Position numbers and translations under genes: made by a program
The notes under the pieces: model-generated
Seen by the model: the letters and a program-made list of their open reading frames with translations, nothing else
Databases searched by the model: none
What the model was told of the DNA's origin: nothing
DNA from: Rhodobacteraceae bacterium UBA6197
Lineage (GTDB): Bacteria; Pseudomonadota; Alphaproteobacteria; Rhodobacterales; Rhodobacteraceae
Length of the DNA: 64,000 nt
Direction: 5' to 3'
Assembly (NCBI GenBank): GCA_002422085.1
Contig: DISZ01000019.1
Coordinates: forward strand, 325,378 to 389,377
Part shown: positions 16,869 to 25,119 of the stretch, piece by piece
How positions within the stretch are numbered: the stretch's first letter is position 1
Layout of the letters: every line of letters begins with the position of its first letter

Positions 16869-17492
16869 ATGAAGCGCGCCGCCCCCTATGACCGAGACAC
16901 CGCCCTGAACGCGGCGATGTCGTTGTTTTGGAACAAGGGATACCACGCGACCTCGCTCAAGGATCTCGAATGCGTCTTGAACATGAAGCCGGGAAGCATC
17001 TACGCGGCCTTCGACAGCAAGGAGAACCTCTATTTGCTGGCGCTGGAGCGGTATTTCGAAACGTCGCGCGACCGCTTTCGCGCCCAGATGGCAACGACGA
17101 CCTCGCCGCTGGCAGCACTGGCGGCGCATATCCGGTCCTACGCGGCGCTCTCGCCCGACGACGCCGCACGTCAGGCCTGCATGTTGACCAAATCTCTGGT
17201 TGACACCAGCAGCACCGATCCCGCCATCGCCGAACGCACGCGCCACTACCTGACCGAGATGCGCGACGAATTCACCACCGTTTTCGAGCGGGCCAAGGCC
17301 GCGCGGGAACTTTCGCCGACCGCGGATGCAGCCCGCCTTGCGCGCCGGTTTCAGGCAAACATTTCAGCGCTGCGGCTAGAACTGCATCTGGGATCAAGCC
17401 CAGACCAGATCGCGGCCCTGGCCGAGGATATCGCGCAAGAAATCGAAAGCCTGCGGCCAAACCCTGCCGTGGCGACGCCTAAAACCGGCTGA
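16869..17492 (+). CDS. TetR-family regulator
   Basis: A 207-residue DNA-binding regulator. The N-terminal helix-turn-helix (about residues 10-55) has the hallmark FWNKGYHATSLKDLE...MKPGSIYAAFDSKENLY pattern, close to the AcrR/YxaF group that often responds to electrophiles or organic compounds. The C-terminal part is helical and carries one cysteine in ARQACMLTKS. Matching operators before it and before the CxxC gene make these two probable targets. The GST gene starts 103 bp downstream and could be read through. Confidence 0.9.
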   Translation: MKRAAPYDRDTALNAAMSLFWNKGYHATSLKDLECVLNMKPGSIYAAFDSKENLYLLALERYFETSRDRFRAQMATTTSPLAALAAHIRSYAALSPDDAARQACMLTKSLVDTSSTDPAIAERTRHYLTEMRDEFTTVFERAKAARELSPTADAARLARRFQANISALRLELHLGSSPDQIAALAEDIAQEIESLRPNPAVATPKTG

Positions 17493-17595
17493 ATTGCTTG
17501 GACTGGCCGACATGCCAGCCCCCCCCGAAATACTGGCCTCGCCAAGTCACACGCGCGCAGGCCGTCGATTGCGACCTATGAAAGAAAACCGGATC

Positions 17596-18471
17596 ATGTC
17601 TGACAAGAATACCTACCTGCCGCCGAAAATCTGGACCTGGGACGCCGAGAACGGCGGCGAATGGGCCAAGATCAACCGCCCCGTCGCCGGCGCGACACAT
17701 GAGGCCACGCTGGCGCGCGGCAAACATCCGTTGCAGCTTTACTCGTTGGGAACACCAAATGGCCAGAAGGTCACGATCCTGCTGGAAGAGCTGTTGGCGC
17801 TTGGCGAAAGCGGCGCGGAATACGACGCCCATCTGATCCGTATCGGTCAGGGTGACCAGTTTTCGTCGGGCTTCGTCGCCGTCAATCCGAACTCGAAGAT
17901 CCCCGCGCTTTTCGATACGCAGACCGGCGTCCGGGTCTTTGAATCCGGTGCGATCCTGCTCTATCTGGCCGAAAAATTCGGACATTTCCTGCCCAAGGAT
18001 GCGGCAGCGCGCACCGAGGTGCTGAACTGGCTTTTCTGGTTGCAGGGCTCGGCCCCTTATCTGGGCGGCGGTTTTGGCCATTTCTACGCCTATGCGCCTG
18101 AAAAGATGGAATACCCGATCAACCGATTCACCATGGAGACAAAGCGTCAGATGGATGTGCTGGACCGGGAACTGGCCCAGCACCGCTATCTGGGCGGCGC
18201 GGAATACACCATCGCCGACATCGCCACCTGGCCATGGTATGGCAACCTTGTTCTGGGTGAGGCCTATGGCGCGGGTGAATTTCTGGACGTCACAAGCTAC
18301 AAGAATCTGCGTCGCTGGGCTGAAGAAATCCTTGAACGCCCTGCCGTGCAGCGCGGTCGCAAGGTGAACCGCACCTGGGGCCCGCTTGAGGACCAGTTGC
18401 ACGAACGGCACGACGCGTCGGATTTCGAGCTGAAAACCCAAGACAAATTGGCGCCCGAAAGCCTGGGCTGA
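17596..18471 (+). CDS. yghU: Glutathione S-transferase, YghU/Nu class
   Basis: A 291-residue GST of the YghU type, longer at both ends than ordinary GSTs. The N-terminal extension reads WTWDAENGGEWAKINRPVAGATHE. The thioredoxin-like domain has LYSLGTPNGQKVTILLEEL, NPNSKIPAL and FESGAILLYLAEKFG, and a helical domain follows. Characterised YghU binds two glutathiones and has disulfide-bond reductase and organic-peroxidase activity. ATG 17596 is supported by the family start; an in-frame ATG at 17578 adds six residues. It sits with the CxxC protein and TetR gene as a possible redox-defence group. Confidence 0.93.
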   Translation: MSDKNTYLPPKIWTWDAENGGEWAKINRPVAGATHEATLARGKHPLQLYSLGTPNGQKVTILLEELLALGESGAEYDAHLIRIGQGDQFSSGFVAVNPNSKIPALFDTQTGVRVFESGAILLYLAEKFGHFLPKDAAARTEVLNWLFWLQGSAPYLGGGFGHFYAYAPEKMEYPINRFTMETKRQMDVLDRELAQHRYLGGAEYTIADIATWPWYGNLVLGEAYGAGEFLDVTSYKNLRRWAEEILERPAVQRGRKVNRTWGPLEDQLHERHDASDFELKTQDKLAPESLG

Positions 18472-18509
18472 ACGCGCCGTCGTATGCCGACACGGCGCCG
18501 GGGTCGCAT

Positions 18510-20045
18510 TTGCCTGTGAGGGCGAAAAATGGCCCTCGTTTGGCGCAGGCCTGCGGTCAGGTGACGGCGGCTTGCGCCAGTCAGGCGGATTTCCAACAAG
18601 CTTTGGCAGGCTGGTGCCAGCACCGGCCCGCAAACATCCGCGCCCCCTCCCGCCCTTCGTGCCAGCGAAAGCAGACAAGTGCGCGGGATTTCGGGCAAAG
18701 CCCGGAATGGCCCGGAAAAGGGCCTGATTTCCAATGCTTGCGGAACACGGCGGCAAACGGTGCAGGACAAGCGCGCAATACGTCAAAAGCGAGCGCAGGT
18801 GTCCGCATTGTCGAGTGGGAGGATGAGACCGGTGTCGGGTCGGCAATCGTGCTGGCCGGTGACAACGTGATTGCGCCGGGTACGCTCTCGGCACGGTCAC
18901 TGGTTGTCCATGACACCTCGGCGGTATTCTCCGAGGTGTTCGAGACTGCAGCGGCGCTGGATGGCTGGGAAAGCATCAATGGGCCTGGCGAGATCGCAGT
19001 GGTAGCGGCGACGATCTCCAAGATGGGTGGCCATGTTCTGCGTGCGGGCAGCAATGCCGACAACGATCAGGTCTGGCTCGTGTCGAAAACGCTGATCCCG
19101 TTTGATCCCGCCCGCACCTACCGGCTGAAATGTGGATTTTACCAACTGAACGGATCTGCCAACAGGATCTACCTGGGCTTCTTGGGGGTCGCCGCTGATG
19201 GTGTGACCAAGGTCTCGACGACTGGCTCGGACAGCTATACCTCAGGCATGCACTGGCACGGGCTGAACTCCGGAACGCCCGTGATCGGCGCCTATACTGA
19301 ATATGCGGGCTATACCCACGGGCATGGTGCAACGGTTGGATCCAATGGCACCGGCACGCTGGCAGCGCCCGGTCAGATGCACCCTGACGTGCGCTACCTG
19401 CGTCCTGTAATTCTGGTGAATTACAACGGTCAGACCGGAATGTGCGCTATTGACTATGTGCAGGTTGATACAGTCTCAGATGCGACGCTGATCGCGGACG
19501 GCTCGATCACCACAGAAAAGATCGTCGCGGGGTCGATCACCGTAGACAAGCTGCAAGCTGGCGAGATTATCACTGATAGCATGATCGTCGCCGGGGCGGT
19601 GTCGCAGGTGTTGGTCAAGACCAAGGACAGCGGCAGCAGCCAGACAATTTCCGCGACAAGTTCGGCCACCGCAGAGATCGTGATCGACGCGTTTGCCACG
19701 CCGTTTATTCCTGCTGCATCGGGCGGCGGGCCTGTTGAAGTTACATTCAGCGGTGAGCTGGCGGCGATCGTATCAACCGCCGAAATCCGGTTTGTGGTTG
19801 AGACGTTGATCGGCGGTTCTTGGTATCAAATTGTCCCGGTTGGCATGTTCGAGGTGTTTCACACTATCCCAAGTTCGATGGGCACAAACGACCATATGTT
19901 CTCCTACTCGGTGGTCTACGCAGGCGGGTATGAATTCACGGGGACGCTGCGCATCCGTGCCTATGTGGACTCAGGGTCGCCGTTTTTGTCACATATGGTG
20001 CGGATTGATGCACTGACCATCATCGCGAGGCAACTTAACAAATGA
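18510..20045 (+). CDS. 5'-truncated phage tail-tip/host-specificity protein
   Basis: The frame gives up to 511 residues, but only residues from about 93 (base 18786) look like real protein. These correspond to the C-terminal end of phage tail-tip J-like proteins: AGDNVIAPGTLSARSLVV, then ADGSITTEKIVAGSITVDKL, then a beta-rich distal domain. The first 92 codons begin at a weak TTG and read as translated non-coding DNA, so the gene has probably lost its large 5' part. Its stop overlaps the next gene by 4 bp. It is the first member of a five-gene fibre cassette. Confidence 0.75.
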   Translation: MPVRAKNGPRLAQACGQVTAACASQADFQQALAGWCQHRPANIRAPSRPSCQRKQTSARDFGQSPEWPGKGPDFQCLRNTAANGAGQARNTSKASAGVRIVEWEDETGVGSAIVLAGDNVIAPGTLSARSLVVHDTSAVFSEVFETAAALDGWESINGPGEIAVVAATISKMGGHVLRAGSNADNDQVWLVSKTLIPFDPARTYRLKCGFYQLNGSANRIYLGFLGVAADGVTKVSTTGSDSYTSGMHWHGLNSGTPVIGAYTEYAGYTHGHGATVGSNGTGTLAAPGQMHPDVRYLRPVILVNYNGQTGMCAIDYVQVDTVSDATLIADGSITTEKIVAGSITVDKLQAGEIITDSMIVAGAVSQVLVKTKDSGSSQTISATSSATAEIVIDAFATPFIPAASGGGPVEVTFSGELAAIVSTAEIRFVVETLIGGSWYQIVPVGMFEVFHTIPSSMGTNDHMFSYSVVYAGGYEFTGTLRIRAYVDSGSPFLSHMVRIDALTIIARQLNK

Positions 20046-20509
20046 TCCGAGCTTTCCTGATCGTAGCCTGCGGCCTGGTCTTGCTGAGCATGTCGCCAGC
20101 GCGGGCCGACATGGCCCCCGATCGGGTGTCAATTCTGATCGGCTCGCACCATGCCGGTGGTGTGGGTTTCGAGTCGCGCAACCCTGGAGTATTCGCAACC
20201 TGGGAACGGGGTCCGGTCGATTTTACGCTTGGGGCGTACCGAAACAGCTATGGTCGCGGGTCTGTCGCGGCCACTGTTGCGATCCCGGTTTGGTCCGGCG
20301 AAAGCACGGATATCAGCCTGTTTGGCGGCGCTGCATACTACCCGAACGACGGCCGCCGTTTCGCCGTGCATGCGGGGGACGTGGTACCGATCGGCGGGCT
20401 GCAGATCAGGTATCGCAACCTGTTCGCGCAGCTCATTCCGGGCAACGGAAAACACGTCGATGCGGTTATCGGGTTCGGCCTGACATGGGCGGTGCGCGAT
20501 GCCAAATGA
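20042..20509 (+). CDS. Phage-cassette exported beta-barrel-like protein
   Basis: A 155-residue protein with a signal peptide ending at about residue 22 (SMSPARA). Alternating hydrophobic strands rich in Gly and aromatic residues follow, including VGFESRNPGVFATWE and FTLGAYRNSYGRGSVAATVA. The pattern resembles small eight-stranded outer-membrane barrels often encoded near phage tail genes. Function is unknown; envelope modification or superinfection exclusion are possibilities. ATGA overlap with the tail-tip gene shows it belongs to the same transcript. Confidence 0.65.
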   Translation: MIRAFLIVACGLVLLSMSPARADMAPDRVSILIGSHHAGGVGFESRNPGVFATWERGPVDFTLGAYRNSYGRGSVAATVAIPVWSGESTDISLFGGAAYYPNDGRRFAVHAGDVVPIGGLQIRYRNLFAQLIPGNGKHVDAVIGFGLTWAVRDAK

Positions 20510-20765
20510 CCGCGCCATGACGCACGGCCCTGAGACCCGCGTGCGGCTGATTGGCCGCGACCGGCGGTTTGTGGGGTATGCGGTGGTGCCGGCGTGGGGA
20601 CCCGATATCCTCAAAATCGGGCAGCGCCTGTTTTGCCCTGACCGAAATGGCGTCTACCGCGAGGCCACGATCTACACTGATTTCACCGCGCTGCCGTTTC
20701 CCTCTGCCCGATCGGGCGCGCCGCGCAAACGCCGTCTGATACCCCAATCACCCACGGAGTGCTGA
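20499..20765 (+). CDS. Small phage-cassette protein, unknown function
   Basis: An 88-residue soluble protein overlapping the preceding gene by 11 bp and ending one base before the next ATG. It contains ETRVRLIGRDRRFVGYAVVP and no signal peptide or membrane helix. A second methionine at residue 7 (base 20517) is a possible start. I do not recognise a domain; the tight packing suggests it is a real member of the operon. Confidence 0.5.
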   Translation: MPNDRAMTHGPETRVRLIGRDRRFVGYAVVPAWGPDILKIGQRLFCPDRNGVYREATIYTDFTALPFPSARSGAPRKRRLIPQSPTEC

Positions 20766-20766
20766 G

Positions 20767-21090
20767 ATGATCATTCTGCCATTCGTCAAAACCGGCGACA
20801 GTTTTGCCCTGTCGGTCACGATATCTGATGCCAATGGGCTGCCCGAGGACATCACGGCCTGGACCGTGAAGATGCAGGGCCGCTCGGCCAGCGCCGCCAC
20901 GGTCGCGGATTTTGAGTTCACAAAGACGGCCCCCGCCGCAGGCCGGGGGGAGTTCAGCGCAGCGCCTGCTGTCACAGCAAATTGGCCAATCGAAGCGATG
21001 CTGCTGGATATCGAGGTGCGCACTCCAACCGGCCGCGTGCACAGCACTGAGACGTTCAGGTTGCCGGTTGAGAGGGATATCACGACATGA
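20767..21090 (+). CDS. Phage baseplate/fibre-associated protein, unknown function
   Basis: A 107-residue protein beginning MIILPFVKTGDSFALSVTI. The DGDSFALSVTI...ITAWTVKMQGR layout is that of small beta-sandwich proteins found next to phage tail fibres, possibly domains that attach fibres. It starts directly after the previous gene and overlaps the collagen-like fibre gene by 4 bp (ATGA). Confidence 0.6.
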   Translation: MIILPFVKTGDSFALSVTISDANGLPEDITAWTVKMQGRSASAATVADFEFTKTAPAAGRGEFSAAPAVTANWPIEAMLLDIEVRTPTGRVHSTETFRLPVERDITT

Positions 21091-21833
21091 GTATTTCTGT
21101 GGCGCTGCAACCGCTCTACGTCATCACACTGGAGCTGACCTCCGGGCCGGTCCCGTTGCAGGTGGCCATTGGCGGTGGGTCAGGATCGGGTGGGGGATCT
21201 GTTGGGCTCAGCGCCTATCAGATCGCGTTGGCGGCCGGATTTGTTGGCGATGAGGCTGCGTGGCTGGCGTCGCTGGCGGGCCCGGCTGGCGCTGCCGGGG
21301 CCGATGGAGCTGACGGTGTCATTGGCCCGCAAGGCCCGGCCGGTGCTGATGGTGCCGCTGGTCTGCAAGGCCCGGCCGGTGCAGACGGCCCGCAAGGCCC
21401 GGCGGGTGCCGACGGTCTCAGCGCCTATGAGATTGCACTCAATGGCGGATTTATCGGTGACGAAGCCGCGTGGTTGGCGTCTCTCATTGGCCCCGCTGGC
21501 GCTGCCGGGGCCGATGGCGCCGACGGTGCCGCTGGCCCGCAAGGTCCGGCCGGGGCGGACGGTGCTATCGGCCCGCAGGGTCCGATCGGAGCCGGCGGTC
21601 TCAGCACCTATGAGATTGCACTCAATGGCGGATTTGTTGGCAATGAGGCTGCGTGGCTGGCGTCGCTCGTCGGCCCGGCTGGCGCTGCCGGGGCCGATGG
21701 CGCTGACGGTGCCATTGGCTCTCAAGGCCCGGCCGGTGCTGATGGGCAATCGGTGACCGTGGTCGTCGTGGCCAACGTCGGGCTGATCCCGGAGCCACCT
21801 GATGCAAACACCCTGTATCTGGTGCAAGCATGA
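21087..21833 (+). CDS. Collagen-like phage tail-fibre protein with three repeats
   Basis: A 248-residue protein. After a 40-residue Gly/Ser-rich head come three copies of a 23-residue module of the form LSAYEIALNGGFVGDEAAWL, at about residues 41-63, 111-133 and 172-194. Each is followed by Gly-X-Y collagen-like tracts (GPAGAAGADGADG, GPQGPAGADG) at about 65-110, 135-171 and 196-220. Collagen tracts in phage fibres form trimeric rods, and the modules probably act as trimerisation or joint segments. The C-terminus ends in LIPEPPDANTLYLVQA, a common end of such modules. ATGA overlaps bind it to both neighbours. Confidence 0.85.
   Translation: MSISVALQPLYVITLELTSGPVPLQVAIGGGSGSGGGSVGLSAYQIALAAGFVGDEAAWLASLAGPAGAAGADGADGVIGPQGPAGADGAAGLQGPAGADGPQGPAGADGLSAYEIALNGGFIGDEAAWLASLIGPAGAAGADGADGAAGPQGPAGADGAIGPQGPIGAGGLSTYEIALNGGFVGNEAAWLASLVGPAGAAGADGADGAIGSQGPAGADGQSVTVVVVANVGLIPEPPDANTLYLVQA
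21206..21745 (+). repeat. In-frame tandem repeat of the fibre gene
   Basis: Three units of about 180-210 bp repeat with high nucleotide identity, each opening with a CTCAGC(G/A)CCTATGAGATTGC-like block and followed by GGCCCG(G/C)CTGGCGCTGCC. The near-identity points to recent duplication or recombination inside the receptor-facing gene. Confidence 0.75.
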
Positions 21834-22543
21834 TCGCCGATTTCTCTTCGGCAGACCGCGCGTTTTTCGGATCTACTGAAGTCGTCGCGGCCTACGCCAA
21901 CGGAATCAAGTTGTGGCCTGCTGGCGCAGCTGGATACATGCCCAAGCTGGTCGACAATGGTGGCACAGGCCGTCTGTCGTGGGGTAACATCGGATCCGAC
22001 AGCAAATATCTAACTCTGGCCATGCTCCTGAACCCGGTGAGTGTCGCGAACACGGTCAACGGCGTCTTTCAAATTGGCCGGACAACCGTAAACGTTCAGG
22101 CCGACAACATTGAGTTTACTGTCTTCAATAATGCGGCGACATTGCTGATCGAACTGAATTCCAGCAACATCCTGACCGCAGGGGTGCTGCACCAGCTCGT
22201 GATAATCTGCAACACCGCCAGTGGATCCGAGGCGGCGTCGATGTATCTGGACGGCGTCGAGGTTGCCACGGGGATTCCTACGGCTGGATCGATAGATCAC
22301 ACTCGGACGGGGAACGGCATCATCTCAGGCGCGAATTTTTCTCAGCTCGGTGATGTGTTTATCGATCTGGCGACGCCGGGCCTGACGATTTCAGATTTCT
22401 GGGATGGCGCGCCGCGGGACGTTTCGCTGGTTGGTGCGCCGGGGCTGCTGTTCAACGGCAATGCGAGCGACTGGGCGGCGGGAACGAACTTTGGCAATCT
22501 GACGCCGACGATATCGGTCAGCGGCACGTTCATCGACGCGTGA
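21830..22543 (+). CDS. Distal tail-fibre protein with LamG/ConA-like fold
   Basis: A 237-residue beta-rich protein with no signal peptide. The stretch from about residue 55 to 200 has the alternating pattern of a concanavalin-like jelly roll (YLTLAMLLNPVSVANTVNG, then MYLDGVEVATGIP and FNGNASDW). Such domains bind receptors or glycans at fibre tips. It overlaps the collagen-like fibre gene by 4 bp and is the last gene before the tRNA, with 169 bp between. The N-terminal FSSADRAFFGSTEVVAAYANG segment may connect it to the fibre. Confidence 0.65.
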   Translation: MIADFSSADRAFFGSTEVVAAYANGIKLWPAGAAGYMPKLVDNGGTGRLSWGNIGSDSKYLTLAMLLNPVSVANTVNGVFQIGRTTVNVQADNIEFTVFNNAATLLIELNSSNILTAGVLHQLVIICNTASGSEAASMYLDGVEVATGIPTAGSIDHTRTGNGIISGANFSQLGDVFIDLATPGLTISDFWDGAPRDVSLVGAPGLLFNGNASDWAAGTNFGNLTPTISVSGTFIDA

Positions 22544-22712
22544 CGGCAGATGACTGCACGGCGGCGTACAAAGAAATTTTCGTCCAGAAGCTGACACCGT
22601 TCTGTCCGAAAGCTGGTGCCGCGCTACAGGCTATCGACGCCCTTTGCGCAGGCCCATGCTTTCGTTTGCGCATTCACCTGCTTTTTCTGGCACAGCAGCA
22701 ACTGTGCAAAAC

Positions 22713-22789
22713 TGGCGATCCCGGAAGGAATCGAACCCTCAACCTGCCGATTAGAAGTCGGCTGCTCTATCCAGTTGAGCTACGGGACC
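22713..22789 (-). tRNA. tRNA-Arg (anticodon TCT)
   Basis: The minus strand folds as a full cloverleaf. The acceptor stem pairs GGTCCCG with CGGGATC. The anticodon stem pairs GCCGA with TCGGC around CTTCTAA (anticodon TCT, genomic 22753-22755). The T-loop reads GGTTCGATTCC, the discriminator is G, and CCA is encoded. tRNA-Arg(TCT) reads AGA/AGG and is a common prophage attachment site. Its 3' end faces the phage cassette. Confidence 0.95.
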
Positions 22790-22880
22790 GTCTTGGTCCT
22801 TTTGCGTCACCGCGCCGCGCCGTGCAAGAGGGCACTGTGCTTCAACACCCGAGTTGCGGGCACAAGGCATTCGCGGTGGG

Positions 22881-23363
22881 CTAAAGCAGCCGCGTCATGA
22901 AAACCGAGTTCGGATCGTCGAGATAGCCCTCGAACGGGCCGCATTCCTCAAAACCCGCGGCGACATAGAGCCGGCAGGCCGCTTTGAAACTGGGCTGAGC
23001 GCCGGTCTCGAGGCTAAGCCGGGTGATCCCGGCGGCGCGCGCCTCGGCCACCAGATGGGCCAACATCACTTGCGCCAGACCGCGGCCGCGCGCCTCGGCC
23101 AGAATATGCATCGACTTGATTTCGGCGTGGGTGGGGCTGAGCCGCTTGAACGCCCCCATGCCCAAAGGTTGGCCCGCATCACGCAGCACAAAAAAGGCGA
23201 TGTCGGGGTGCACCAGCGCATCCGCAGGCAGCATGTGAATGCTTTCGGGCGGCGTGTCGAAATGCATCGCCTCGGTATGGCGGGCGTGCAGCAAGACCAG
23301 ATCAGCGCCCAGCGGATTTTCGCGTGCTATCGTCACGCCGTCATCGAGAAGTTCAGGCATCAC
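22881..23363 (-). CDS. GNAT-family N-acetyltransferase
   Basis: A 160-residue acetyltransferase. The acetyl-CoA loop AEARGRGLAQVMLAHLVAEA lies at about residues 88-107, preceded by the IKSMHIL strand and followed by RLSLETGAQPSFKAACRLYVAAGFEECGPF. The acceptor is unknown; this subgroup often acts on small molecules or amino groups. The ATGATG start overlaps the TGA of the upstream DUF2125 gene, so the two are cotranscribed. Confidence 0.87.
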   Translation of the reverse strand: MMPELLDDGVTIARENPLGADLVLLHARHTEAMHFDTPPESIHMLPADALVHPDIAFFVLRDAGQPLGMGAFKRLSPTHAEIKSMHILAEARGRGLAQVMLAHLVAEARAAGITRLSLETGAQPSFKAACRLYVAAGFEECGPFEGYLDDPNSVFMTRLL

Positions 23364-24814
23364 GGTTTTCCCATCCGATCAAAGGCCATCAAATCAATAT
23401 CGTTGATCAGGACCTTGCCGGGATTGGTGGCATCAATGGTCCAGACCAGTGTTGCGCCATCGGGCTTGGCGATGCCGCGCAGCATTGCAATACCCATACC
23501 GATTTCGCGCCCCTCGCCGCCCGGCACGGCATTCAGCGCCGCGATGATCTGCTCGACTCCGGTCAGGCTGACGCGCCCTGAACCGCCGGGCATACCGTCC
23601 ACCGGGGCCTGCATCGCACCCTCGAAACGCAGATCATAGCCCGCGCCGGTCACATGACCGGGCGCGAAGGTGATTTCGGCAAACCCTTCGGGCAGCACCG
23701 CCGCCAGCAGCGCGGCCTCGTCGTCAGGCGACAGAGGCGAGGCCGCAGCGATATCGGTCAGATCCAGCAGCATCCGCGCCGGGGCCGCCAGATCATAGCG
23801 CGACACCGCAATGTCAAAGCCGACTGACTCGGGCAACAGATCCTTGGCCCAGACCGGCACCAGGGCCTCGGGCACTTCGATCCCCGACAGATCAATCGCC
23901 TCGCGGATGCGCCCGGCCGATACCACCCCCGCCAGATCAACGCCGATGCGCGCGGTGCGCGCCAGAAAGCTGCCAACCGGCGTGTCAAGGCTGATCGCCG
24001 CCATCGTGCCATCCATCGAGAATTGATCAAACAGCGGCAACGCCGCCCCGACCAGCCCTTTCAGCGCCTCTTGATCCGCCCTGAGGGCGCCCTCGGAAGG
24101 GTGCGCCACCAGCCATGCGGCCAGCGCATAAAGCCGCTCGGTGCGCAGTCCGTCGATGCGACCGCTTGCGCCATAGCTTTGCGCTTGTGCGGTCAGGTCC
24201 AGCGACGCGCCCGGCCCGCCCTCGGGAGAAACCACAATGGCCTCGGCCAGTCCGCGCAATTCATAGCCGAACCGGGCATCCACCCCGCCCATCGGTGCCG
24301 CGGTTGCGGTCATCGTCGAGCGGCCCTCGTCGACGTGATAGTTGATCCGGTTTGACCCGCCCTGCGGCGTGGCTATGGCCTCGGTCACCGAAAGGTTGGC
24401 AAACACGCTTTCCGCCTTGGAAAAACTGAAAAGCGCCTCATCAAACAGGCCTGTGCTGGTCAGCCGTTCCAGCCGAACCGACAGCGTCATGACCTCTGGC
24501 AGATCCAGTTCCAGATCGAACGCCTGATCCACGCGCAGCGCCCATTGGCCCGCGCCAAGGTCCGTCAGCGCCATCACATAAGGCGAGACATGACCCTTGA
24601 TCTGCGCCGCGGCCAACAGGGGCGTGCCATCCAGTGCCATGCGGTACGTCTCGCCTTCGGGCGAAACCGAAACCACGCCGGGCGTGTGGCCCAGATAGTG
24701 CTGCATCACCTCGGTCAGATGCGCGGCCCCTTCGGGCGTGGCGGGCAGCGCAATCGCGGTCGTGCCTGCAAACAGGGCGATGGCGACAGAAACCGAAAAG
24801 CAGCGCAGCAGCAT
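23360..24814 (-). CDS. DUF2125 exported protein
   Basis: A 484-residue protein with a signal peptide ending near ALFAGTTAIALPA, so the mature part is periplasmic or membrane-associated. Its beta-rich body, with LDLTAQAQSYGASGRIDGL and AGYDLRFEGAMQAPVDGMPGG, matches the DUF2125 family of alphaproteobacteria, whose role is unknown. Two or three repeated domains with sequence such as VGFDIAVSRYDLAAPARMLLD resemble lipid-transfer AsmA-like layering, which is inference. ATG 24814 is chosen as the first codon of the signal peptide; the frame upstream is not protein-like. Confidence 0.82.
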   Translation of the reverse strand: MLLRCFSVSVAIALFAGTTAIALPATPEGAAHLTEVMQHYLGHTPGVVSVSPEGETYRMALDGTPLLAAAQIKGHVSPYVMALTDLGAGQWALRVDQAFDLELDLPEVMTLSVRLERLTSTGLFDEALFSFSKAESVFANLSVTEAIATPQGGSNRINYHVDEGRSTMTATAAPMGGVDARFGYELRGLAEAIVVSPEGGPGASLDLTAQAQSYGASGRIDGLRTERLYALAAWLVAHPSEGALRADQEALKGLVGAALPLFDQFSMDGTMAAISLDTPVGSFLARTARIGVDLAGVVSAGRIREAIDLSGIEVPEALVPVWAKDLLPESVGFDIAVSRYDLAAPARMLLDLTDIAAASPLSPDDEAALLAAVLPEGFAEITFAPGHVTGAGYDLRFEGAMQAPVDGMPGGSGRVSLTGVEQIIAALNAVPGGEGREIGMGIAMLRGIAKPDGATLVWTIDATNPGKVLINDIDLMAFDRMGKP

Positions 24815-25119
24815 TGAATCAAATCCGTGGTGAACACCGGGTCGCCGACCACGGCAGAATATGGCTTGGGGGGCAAAGATCAACCACCGCTGCGCACCGA
24901 TTGGCCGCATGGGCAGCCGTCCTGCGGACGAAGGCCGCCGCCCGCTTCGGTCAGGCGCGATCAGGCCACGGTTGGCCGCCTGGAACCGAGACAAAGGGAC
25001 GGAACCCTGCCACCTCAAGGTCGATTGTCCGGGCGCACATCGGCATGCGGCGGATCGGGCCACTGACGCGGCGCCGGCACCGGGATACGCGGCTCAATGC
25101 GCCTGGTCAGTGCGCCTGG
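24815..25119. other. Intergenic region upstream of the DUF2125 gene
   Basis: These 305 bp should hold the DUF2125 promoter. The right end contains a tandem duplication of GCGCCTGGTCAGT (near 25099-25124). I see no gene, no clear -35/-10 pair and no strong terminator. Confidence 0.4.

Noticed and set aside
21206..21745. Tandem repeats as a possible minisatellite or array element
   Set aside because: They encode the repeated collagen-like fibre modules and are explained by the protein.
22544..22712. Search for prophage attachment repeats or a second tRNA fragment beside tRNA-Arg
   Set aside because: I found no second copy of the tRNA 3' end near either edge of the phage cassette, so no attachment sites are annotated.
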